This document shows, piece by piece, positions 9,401-19,100 of a stretch of 22,106 nucleotides of DNA. The translations under genes were made by a program, and so were the position numbers. How positions within the stretch are numbered: position 1 is the first letter of the stretch; each line of letters opens with the position of its first letter. The stretch comes from Pelargonium nanum. Its lineage: Eukaryota; Streptophyta; Magnoliopsida; Geraniales; Geraniaceae. The stretch covers positions 1 to 22,106 of the forward strand of contig JAYMTF010001645.1 in assembly GCA_036897485.1 (NCBI GenBank), given 5' to 3'. The notes beneath the pieces are model-generated. The model ran no database searches. It had not been told where the DNA came from and saw only the letters and a list, made by a program, of their open reading frames with translations.

Positions 9401-12400
9401 GGATTAGCTTGTTTGGAAGCTTTTGGAATATCGATATCCAACAAATGGCAAATGGCATAGGCTTGTAGCCCTATATTTCTTCCACTCTTATGTGTTCCAC
9501 AGTCCTTTCCATCAGTGGAAACATAATGAGGAGCTATATATACAAAATCATGAACGAAGTACTCGGTTCCCTCATAGGTAAAGCTAGACCCAGTCGAGCT
9601 CAGCTTAAAGGTTTCCTTCTCTGTCTGGGTTTCCTTCAGTTTGCATGAGTGGCATAGTCCATTTCCAAGACCCATGGTATCTGTTGGTAGACCAAAGAAA
9701 GCACCTCTATCAGGCCAGTACAAGCTTTTACAATAATATTCCATTGGCAATCCTTTAGATTTTCTTTCCTCTGCTCTCTCCCTGTCAATCTTCTCCTTAA
9801 CGGCATTAGCTTTCCTATGCTGAAACCCCCAAGGCATCAATCGGATTTCAACAACCACAACTTGTTTAACATCATCTAACTCAAAGTCCACACAATCATT
9901 TGTCAAGAATACCTCCCTCTCATTAGCAGTGTTACCAAGAACAGTCTGAGATCCTCTCTGCATCAGTCTGCCATGAGCCATTTTTGTTGCATCAGACTTT
10001 TCAAACATATACTCTACAAAATATATGGAAAGAATATCATCTGTGTCTGATGTTTCAACCAACACAGATCCACCCACAATAACCAAATCTCCATGAACCA
10101 TTGCTCTTTTGTAAAGAACCTCACCACAGGAAGTTTTCCCCACTGAATCTCCATCCCATTCAATACCCTTACTGGAAAACTTTGATTTTGCTGGTTTTGA
10201 TGATGAATGAGGAGTCTCTGCTTTCTCATCAACTATATTTTTCTCCTCATCAGCTTCTTCAGCGTCTTCTTCAACATTTTCCTCTTGTTCATCATCTGCA
10301 TCTGCATCTTCGTCCTCTTTCACTTCATCATTATCTGCAGCCTTTGAGTCCTCAGGCAAGTAGTTTGAGTAATACTGTCCCCAAATTCTATTTATCAGCT
10401 TTGTGGTAGTAGCAGGCATTGCTTTCCTTTTCGATACCAGAGGTGCCATAGCTGCTCTTGGATTCAAATTTACTTCATTTTTCAATACCATCTTTTTCTT
10501 CACCACCCACTTGGTATGATGTCTTCTCTCCATATTGTCATAAAGGCCCGTCACAAAAGCAGACTTCCGGATGGTGTCATCAGGATATTCTGCAAACTGT
10601 TGCAGTATAATCTGTCCATGAACAACAGCATACCTTTCAACCGCTGCTGGATTAGAAGAGATGTAACCGGGGTGATTCTTGTCAAATTCAGACACTCTCT
10701 TGATAACATCTGAAAATGAAAGGCGTGACACTCGGCTCTGCTCCTTTAACAACGTAATTATACCAATTGCTAGTCTTGAAGTTTTCAAAACTGGTTCATA
10801 CCAGGGAGCATACTGCTTTGATGGTTTTCCAAGCCTATACCTGCAGAAATGAGAGAGAACTATAAGGGTCAATATTATATTTACATTTTAAAAAGTAAAA
10901 CACTGTTGATGAATGCAAAACCTCAATTTGTCCAAAGCAAAACAGTTTAGGTCAGAATTAGTTTCTTTAAACTGAACAGAACTGGAAAGGTATTATGATA
11001 TCATGCCAAACAACCCCATTGCTAATATAAACCAACGAGAGTTCTCTTAACCTAGTTGTAATACGACAAGGAGAAACATAATGGTAAAGAATTCAAAAAA
11101 CTTAAGAACCTGAAAACTTAGTGAGGAGTAAAAAGGCGCAGATGAATATAAGAGTGAGGGTAATTTAAACTTGTAGGTTATAAGTATACAGCAGCATACC
11201 AGGCCATATCTGTTCGGATTGATATAAAGATCATTGATGACCCAAACTCAATCATCCATTCCTTTATTACGCTCAAATAAATGGGAATGCCATCTACATT
11301 CTGAGCCCCAGAACCTGAAGAGGACTGACTTGGATCAGCATCAAGGCAAAATCCACTTCCATCATCAGCCGTCATAATCCCTGACCCAAAGATTGTCACA
11401 TCAATATCAGCACAAGTTTTCATCGGAAGGAGCTCCAAGGAAGTCAATCGAGAGTCTGAATTGTAAAGTGACCAATTGTGAAGCATGCTTCGAGGAAGCT
11501 CATCAGGGTCACAAATATCATTATCAAAGATAATATATTCATCAGTTTCTTGGGCAGAAGTCTTGTAGTATGCAGGTAGAGGATAGTCATCAGCAATTTC
11601 ATCTTCATTGATTTTAATGTAGAACTTATTTGATGAAGCAGCTGATCGGTGACCTTTCTTCTGTTTCATTGATCGCCAGTTTTCCTCTTCCTGCAACAAC
11701 CTGGCCAATTTCATATCCTCGTCTTCTAAAGCTCCACTAGCAGGTGAACTAGACTGATTGACTTTTTCCCCGTCGCCAATTTTCAGACTCCCACCAGTTC
11801 TGATGGCCTTCGGAGGTGCAAAATTCATTTGTTTTTTACCCTCATCTCTAAGGGCAGCAAGCACAGGCAAGTCTGTGAAGATCTGATCATTTTTCTTAGA
11901 CGTCTCATCCAAACCAGAGAGTTGATTATATATAAATTCACCTTGTGAAACAATAAAATCTTTGATCGACGTCCCATGACGAAAGTTTTTACTACCGCTC
12001 ATGGAGCGGACAACCTGACTTATCAGTTCATCAACACTCAGATCAGGATTCCCTCCAGAAGTCTTTGATAGTTTCTTATAGACCTCAACACATACACGAG
12101 CCTTCTCAAAGAAAAGATCATACAGTTTCTTGTAGCCACTCGCTGGTTTAACACAGTCATAATCAGCAATGTCTGTGGATATCCATATAATGGGTGAGCC
12201 TTCCTCGTATCCCGAAATATCCCAGGATTCAATTCGCCCAAAACCTTCACATCTGATACCTCTTTCCTTTTCCTTGTCTGAGCTTTCTTCCAATGATAAA
12301 ATAACACCGGTAATGAACAGATCATCAACTTCCAACATCTCAACAGACTGCGGCTTTCCATCAGCATCATGAAAAATAAAATCTGTCAGCCTTCTGTTTG

Positions 12401-13983
12401 GTCGAGGATCATTCTGACCAGACGTCAAGCTTACAGCGGCAGCCTCATCTTCAACTACGACATCCCTTTTGGTCTCAACCATAGAAGATTTCTCCGACAG
12501 ACGAATTGTTTTGTCCTTAAAATCTGAACAGGCAGCCGCTCGCTTTGGCATTTTTCGGGAGCCCAAAACATTTTCATTGCTATCGGACCTATTTCTCTTC
12601 TGCTTTGATTTACTGCCTGCCCCAGTTTTGGAATCAGTTTTATTGACACCAGAAGCTTTAGATTTTGATTTAGCTTCAGACTTCTTATCCATCCCTGAAA
12701 TAAAATGTACAATTAGGAAGCTGGAAGAAAGACACAGATGTTCATGAAGGTAAATAGTAATTTGCAAAGATTCACCACTTAAGGGCTAGAACCCCATTTA
12801 AGGTAGGAAACATAGGACATATTGAAACAACCCAAAAAGACTGAAGATTAGTAAGCATGAGTGGCTAGAACAATCTATCCAAAAGACAACTAGGCTAACA
12901 GAATCCCAACAATAAATAAGAAAGCTGAAAGGTTAATGAAATAAATAAATAAATAAATCACATCGATACCACACAAGAAACATATGCGCAGAAAAAGAAA
13001 AAACTGTCATTATCCCACAATAAATGCCGAATCTAAAGGGAACGTGTGTGCCCACATCTAGACATATTCATCTTAATGGACCAACACAATAAATCCATAA
13101 CGCTCCAAAAGATAACACTGTATAAGAGCAATATACTTGCATGCACGGGTCTTACGTAGCCCACATAAAACATGTCTTTGTTTATTCAAATTTAAATGTT
13201 TCATAAGAAAATAACACAAACACTAATAATCTCAAGGTGATAATGAATCTATAATCAGGCATCGGCAATGCTTCAGAAATTTTGTTCAAAAACCTCAAAC
13301 GAAACCTGATTTGCATAATGTGTAAAGATCAAGCCAAAAATTTAAAATGGTATGTGGATAATTAAATGTAGTTTAGACTTTAGAGAATCAAACACAAAAC
13401 GGAATAGAGCAATAGAGCATGCATGTTAGCAACCACTAGCATCAAGATATCTGTGAATGCATGCAAACACAACATATACCAACAACCATCAAAAATGAGA
13501 AGAAAAAATAGTGTATAAACAAAATAATTTAAATTCACATCAATAACTCTAATTTAAGATTAACAAAAATAAATCAAGAATCTGAATTCAAATCAAAACA
13601 GTAACACATCAAAACTGATTAGCAGCATATAATGTAAACATAATCAGTACAAAGAAGCCCTAGAATCAAAGCAGGCATGAACAAATATTCAACGATCGGT
13701 ACAATGAAACCTATAATCAAACACCTAATCAACAACAAATCAGAATTCATATCAAACAAGCAGGTATGAACAAATATTTAATGATCGGTACACCAAAACC
13801 TATAATAATAAATAAATAAATAAATAACCTAATTAGCAAAGATCTGTGTATCAAATTATCTCCGACTAAGCTAAAAAAAGTACATAATGAAAAAACGAAA
13901 TCCAAGAACACCGAAACCTCACCTTTGCTCTTCGTCTCATCTCCGTCAGTTTCGGTACTGTTCAACACTTTCGCCGAACCCAT
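6489..13983 (-). CDS. MET1: DNA (cytosine-5)-methyltransferase, DNMT1/MET1 type
   Basis: Complete gene, twelve exons in transcript order: 13983-13923, 12694-11200, 10840-9316, 8986-8822, 8646-8442, 8340-8229, 8131-7984, 7898-7701, 7573-7295, 7189-7028, 6944-6726, 6632-6489; all introns GT..AG, phases agree, 1570 aa (plant MET1 is about 1500-1570). Domains: Lys/Ser-rich basic N-terminus (22-80, likely nuclear signals); RFTS 1 about 118-265 ([13 protein letters not shown]) and RFTS 2 about 388-570; acidic stretch 690-720; BAH 1 about 755-890; BAH 2 about 930-1080; Lys/Gly-rich hinge (KKGKGKEG, 1104-1111); methylase domain from about 1130. Catalytic motifs: FAGCGG 1137-1142 (AdoMet), GGPPCQ with Cys1236, ENV 1276-1278, QSRKR 1318-1322 and GNAVPPP near the C-terminus, so it looks active. 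No CXXC zinc finger is seen, as is usual in plants. The family copies CG methylation onto the new strand at replication forks in the nucleus. Exon 1 is tiny; intron 1 is 1228 bases. Confidence 0.96.
13671..13830. repeat. Tandem duplication (period 89 bp) in methyltransferase intron 1
   Basis: GCAGGCATGAACAAATATTC at 13671 recurs as GCAGGTATGAACAAATATTT at 13760; similarity runs on through GATCGGTACA and AACCTATAAT. The second unit ends in a TAAA microsatellite (about 13808-13826). Intron 1 (12695-13922) is otherwise AT-rich, with another AAAT run at 12939-12958 and no coding frame recognised. Confidence 0.85.
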
Positions 13984-14048
13984 ATCTACCGGTACGAGAT
14001 CCAGAAAAATCTGCCGATTCCGGCAACGGCGGCGACAGAGAAAAGACG

Positions 14049-14056
14049 AAACCCTA
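14049..14056 (-). promoter_or_regulatory. Telo-box in the methyltransferase 5' leader
   Basis: AAACCCTA on the + strand (TAGGGTTT on the gene strand), 66-73 bases before the start codon, in the probable 5' UTR or core promoter. Telo-boxes commonly accompany E2F sites in plant genes expressed in dividing cells. Confidence 0.45.
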
Positions 14057-14174
14057 GGAAAATTTGCGGTCGATAGATTTGTTTGGGAGAGAAACGGAAA
14101 TGAAAGCGAAAGCGAAGCAGAAACAAACAAAGAATCGAATTGGGCGTTTGGTTTTGAAGAGAAAATGGAGAAAT

Positions 14175-14213
14175 GGCGGGAAATCGAATTGGGTGTTTTT
14201 GTAGATTCCCGCG
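14175..14213 (-). promoter_or_regulatory. Two E2F-like sites upstream of the methyltransferase gene
   Basis: TTTCCCGCC on the gene strand (complement of 14175-14183) matches the E2F consensus. TTCCCGCG on the + strand at 14206-14213 is a second, weaker match. They lie about 190-230 bases before the start codon. E2F/retinoblastoma control of MET1 is established in Arabidopsis, so the sites fit replication-linked expression. No ATG lies on the gene strand between about 14250 and 13983, so the leader has no upstream ORF. Confidence 0.55.
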
Positions 14214-14359
14214 TAGCCCTAAATATTGATTTGGGACTGTCTATTCTTTAGCGCCTTCAAATTTTGTACTGCACCGCTCAGTCACTCCTGACTCCACTCT
14301 AGGTGTATGCGTAGAGTGTACAGCGAGCTGTCAATTCGGGTTTTAAGTTGAGTTTTTTT

Positions 14360-14893
14360 ATAAAAAATGTAAAAGATATAATTTGATCCTTAAACTTTTG
14401 TATTTTGACTTAATTTGGTTCTTAAGTTTTTTTAAACTTTCGTGTTTTGACTCAGTTTAGTCATTAAACTTTTTTTAACCTGAAATAGTCCATGAACTTT
14501 CACATATTGACCCAAAAATGTTTCTTGCCCTTAGAGCTTATATCAAAAGTTTAGGGACTAACCCAGTGGGTTGGCGTAGTTAGTTCAACACTACGTCCCT
14601 TAATTGGGAGTTCGAATCTCAGCTCTTGTGAATGAAAAAAACTCATGGGTCAGCCCCCTACCGCTTAGTCCGTTGATAGTGAGGCGAGTGGGGATTAGTC
14701 TGGGTGTTGTAAAACGGCTTAAAGGTGTCAACCGCGAGTGTGCGGGCCCGCTCAGGAACCTCATGGTATAAACCGAAAAAGATCAATATATGAAAGTTTA
14801 TGAACCATTTTGGATTTAAAAAAATTATTAACCAAACTGGGTCAAAACACCAAAAATTTGGGGACCAAATTGAATCTTTTACCCTTTTTTATA
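14360..14893. mobile_element. Foldback / long inverted-repeat element upstream of the methyltransferase gene
   Basis: The left arm, about 14360-14510, is the imperfect reverse complement of the right arm, about 14781-14893. For example, left GTAAAAGATATAATTTGATC pairs with right CCAAATTGAATCTTTTAC, and left CATGAACTTTCACATATTGA with right TCAATATATGAAAGTTTATG. TTTTTTATA occurs at both outer edges (14354-14362 and about 14885-14893) and could be a target duplication or part of the arms. No transposase is present. The middle holds a tRNA-like pol III promoter. Confidence 0.7.
14557..14780 (+). mobile_element. Probable tRNA-derived SINE or tRNA-like segment inside the foldback element
   Basis: A box A-like TGGCGTAGTTAG starts at 14572 and a box B GAGTTCGAATCTC lies at 14608-14620, at tRNA-like spacing. 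This is followed by a GC-rich stretch (near 14640-14760) unlike the surrounding AT-rich DNA, then CCGAAAAA. I could not find a target duplication around it, and it does not fold as a plausible functional tRNA by eye. A SINE trapped in, or captured by, the foldback element is the simplest reading. Confidence 0.55.
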
Positions 14894-15339
14894 AAGAATT
14901 ATAATATATAACTAAAAATATAGAGGTCCAAGTCTTGTAAAATGCTCATATGCTTGTTTGTTTTCTCTACTTCTCATTAGAGGAGACGCCATGTAAGATC
15001 AACTTGGAAAAGTATAGTTTCACATGAGATGTGGTATGTTAGGTAAATTATCACTATTTGTTTCTTTACGGAGCTAAAATTCCTTAAAAGAACAAAATTG
15101 AATTTATCCCCTTAAAGGAGCAAAAAGCTGCAAAAGCTCAAAGGGTTCAGTGAAAAACAATATTGACGGTAAGGAGCTCAAACGGTCGACCATATTTATG
15201 TTTTTTTGTTGACCTTTTTGAACTGTTTTAATTTAAAATTTATTGTCCATCTAAATTTACTTTCTAGTCTCCTATTATATCAAGCTAAGATTTGACACCT
15301 CCTTCAAACAAGCACAAGCTACCATTAAGACGTGGGTAT

Positions 15340-15745
15340 CCACAAGTCATCTCTGACTATACGATCGAAATGTGTAACAAACGTTTAAGTAGAATAAGAG
15401 GACGTTACTCCCACATGTGAACAATAATTTTATAGGTGTTACGCAAAATGTTAAGTTGCTTATGGTCTAACGCCTCTTTAAGACCTGCACAAACGACCAC
15501 AAATGGATGGATCCCCTAGGTCACCTCAAACTATCTGATCGGAGTGAGACTTTTGAATGGAGTAAGAAGACGTTACCCCACACGGGAATAATAACTTTAA
15601 AGGCGTCATACTTACTACACAAAAAATGTCTTAACGCATCCTTCGTACCTGCACAAATGACCACAAAGAGATTGGTCCCCATGTTACATCCGACACTCTA
15701 AAATATAGTAAAGAGACGTTACTCCACGAGTGAACAATAACCTCG
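15340..15745. repeat. Degenerate tandem repeat, period about 166 bp, 2.3 copies
   Basis: GACGTTACTCC(C)ACA-like blocks recur at 15401, 15569 and 15715, each followed by a GAACAATAA-like run. ACCTGCACAAACGACCACAA at 15483 recurs with one change at 15647. The spacing is about 165-168 bases, then 146 for the truncated third unit. There is no coding frame. It could be a satellite fragment or the repeated part of an old retroelement. Confidence 0.7.
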
Positions 15746-16168
15746 TATTTATAGTTTTCCAAAACTAGAAAAGTTGCGTGTTTTACTAGGGTTTTGTCGG
15801 GTTTACCTCTTGCTCGGAGGTTAAACGTTCCTCCACTCTGATCGGAAGCCTAAGTGGATAGGACTATAAGATCAACTATAGGAACCATTAAAGGGGAAAG
15901 AAATAATTGCTACTACTTGAATTGAACAAAATTCAATATGGATACATCTCTAGCATCTGCATTACCATCTAATAAAAATAAAAACAATTTGCAAAACAAC
16001 CAAAAAAAAAAAAAGACAAACTGGACAGTACATTTCAGAACAATATTTTTATCTACAAACATCTATTGCATTGCACCACCTCTATAAAGCTACTATAATA
16101 GCAGGAGCAAAAACCCACCACCCAACAAGAATGCATCACTATCATCATCACTTTATGTCCATAATTAC

Positions 16169-19100
16169 CTAATATCTACCGGATGGCGGTGGTGCTGGCG
16201 GCAACCGGTTAGGAGTCCGGCGGCTGCTAGAGTTTGAACCGGAGCTTGCATCACCGTTCTTTTCCGGATCACTGTATCGCCTACTATGGCTGGCCCCAAA
16301 CCTAGACTCGCTCGGTCCATTTGCAGCAGCATCAAATGCAGACCTCCAATCATCACCCGATGAGGATCCACTAGTTCTTGAGCTACTTTCTGTATAGAAT
16401 CAATCACAGAGACATAAAATAAGTACTTGGTTCATTCGCCAAAAGGTTTGTGCAATGAGTGGTTTTGCGATGAAAAAGTAGTACTTGAAAATAAAAATGG
16501 CACGATACTGCACGTGCTTTACAAATAATCACATGTGCGACTATTTTCTACACCCGATCCACAAAGAAACAGGCATCGTGTGGAAAAAGGTTCCTTTAGA
16601 AGAAAATTTTCAAGGGTGCAGACAGAAAACCAGCAACCTCATAAAGAGTTGGTAGTTGAAATAGGGAAATCGAGAATCAGTTTTTTATTTTTTGAAAGTG
16701 AAATCGAGAATCAGTTAGTTACTAAGGTAGCATTTGGATTTAAAATGAGTATCAGGAATCAAAATAAGAATAAGTATCAAGATTCAAAAGAAGAATGAGT
16801 ATCCCGGTTCATCGTGTTTTCATAAAGGGGTTGATCTTTTAATTGTTTTATAAAAGTAATTGAAATATTATAAAAATAGTGGAATTTGAAATATTCAGTT
16901 TCAACTCATTTCAGGAAGAGAAAAAAAATCCAAATGTGCTCTTTCTAAAAAAGTTAAACGAACGTAAGAATTACAATTTGAAAATACCTAACATGTCATA
17001 TTTCCCCAAGAATTTGATGCTAAATAGCTAAACGAAAGGTATTGTGCACCTATACCTAACATGCCATTTCCATTTAAATTTTTTTAATCTAAGCGCCGAC
17101 TTAATTTCTATTGTGCGCCTATACTTCCAAATAACACAGATACAAGTGCAAGCAGCATATGCAAGATATAAAGGTATAATCACCTGCACCACCATTGGAC
17201 AAGCTAGACGCAGCTACTGCTCGATTATCGTGGATAGCAAGGTCCCTCACAAGCTTTGAAAGGAGAGACGATTGTTTCTCGCATCTCTCCCTTTTACGCC
17301 TTACATTCTGATCCTCCAGTAGCAGTTGCTCAATCCTCACGGAGCTTTGTGCACTAGCAACCATGGCATAAATGAAAACTTCATCATTTTACACTCAGAA
17401 ACAATTCCTTAAAAACAAGAAAAGTATCAAGAAAAAAAAAAGGGTATCTTAATAGAATGTTATATATTCCTTCTGTCCAAAGGTGAGTGTCCATTGCCCT
17501 TTTTGGTTATTTAACTTTGCATGAATTACCAACAATCTATAAGATGAGTTAGGCAGAACCTGGTGAGTTTGTTACTACAAGAGTACGGGAAAAATTCATC
17601 CCTAACTAGTACTTAATTTTTACAAAAAAATGGGAAAGTGAACACTAATTTTGGTATGGAGGGAGTAACTTTTTTTCTCCTTCCCATGGAAGGTTGTTCA
17701 TCTAATAAAACCACAATTTTGCTCAACTTAGGTTACTTCCAAATCTGTCCCTCAGAATTGTGGTTTATCTTAAATATTCATATACATTTATTCATTAATG
17801 CAATCAAAAGCCCAAATCAGATCTTGTAATTACAATTAAAGGTTTGGAGAGACATTGGTCCTCTTTCTATTCAAACATACAATCCACATTAATGAATCAC
17901 GATACGCAAAACTAGCATGCACCTGATGGCACTAACCTGATGTTACTGTACAACTGATTGAGCATATCTTCCTTAGCTTTCTCCACTTGGCAAAGGACAA
18001 CTGCCTGCATAACCAGAAATGTCAAAGATAATAATCAAAGAAATATATCTGCAAAATATAAATCAATGATACGGGTATTCGGGAAAATAATCTGACTTTT
18101 GGAACATTGGCAGCAAGGCTGTTAAGAACAGCTTCAACATAACCACGGACTTCTTGGGACATCCATCTCAGCTCTTCCTCGGGATCTACCGGTCTTCTAG
18201 CCATTGTAGCCATTGTATCCTAGAAAAGATTACAAGTCAGCACAAGCGAAAGTTTTCTTTCATTTTTCTGCTAATTTCTAGCCACATTCTTTAGATATTG
18301 CTGAAAAAGCTCCTTGTGGCCTAAAGTATCCTAGATTCAAAATGTACTCCATTGTCTACAGTCTAGGAGTGTGCAATGGTCCGAAACCGAACCGATTTTG
18401 GGCCGAATGTAATTAAAAAATACTTTTCTAAAGAAAAATATTAGGAAACAACTAGTAAAAAATATTATTTGACAGAATTGGATGAGTAACATTGGAGTGT
18501 ATTGTACAAAAGTAACAGAAAAAAAAAATATATATATATATATATATGTGTGTGTGTAATTTTTAAGAGAATAAATTTATAAAATAAAATAAAAATATTT
18601 GGTCTGGTCCGGACTGGACTGAATGGAAATCACATGGAATTTGGTCCGGTTGGGTCCAAAAATTCGGTCTGGACCCAATCTTGCACACCTCTAGGACATG
18701 CTATGATTTGCATTTTCAACTTTTATTGAAAAGAAGAAAAAACAACGGGTGTCTAAAAACGAACTCACAAGAGAACCGTCAGAAAGACTTTGGCGCATGG
18801 GAAGACCAGATTCAGGACCCTTAACTTGACCTCCTCTAGCCTGGACAACATTTCTCAACTTGTTTAACCATTCAACCTTATCTGCCATACTCTCAGCCTT
18901 CAACAGAAGCTCACTGTTAGCTGCAGAGGCAATTTTGGCGCATATTAATAAACAGGTGAAAGAAAATTAAACATAATATGCAAACGAAAGAGCAAAGTAA
19001 TTTAATTCTAAAGATCAATATCAAAACCTTTTAAAACAGTCTTGTAGGGAACCTTGCTAGTTATCTTGAAAACCAGTGCTTTTCCAGAGTCAGGTCCGTT

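Larger units (their letters stand above)
14251..16168. other. Repeat-rich spacer between MET1 promoter and DRP2 3' end
   Basis: Apart from the foldback element and the 166-bp repeats listed separately, no gene is seen. The part near 15900-16168 probably contains the 3' UTR of the dynamin gene (other strand). The frames here are short and match nothing recognised. Confidence 0.6.

Noticed and set aside
10101..10409. 102-codon frame on the + strand
   Set aside because: It is the antisense shadow of the MET1 acidic linker exon (9316-10840).
13747..14251. Frames on both strands around the first MET1 exon (127 and 108 codons)
   Set aside because: The minus frame is leader plus exon 1 read into intron 1; the plus frame is its antisense. 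The true product splices at 13923/13922 to 12694.
16165..16407. 80-codon minus-strand frame at the DRP2 3' end
   Set aside because: Wrong frame: the conserved proline-rich DRP2 tail is read one base over in the same exon.
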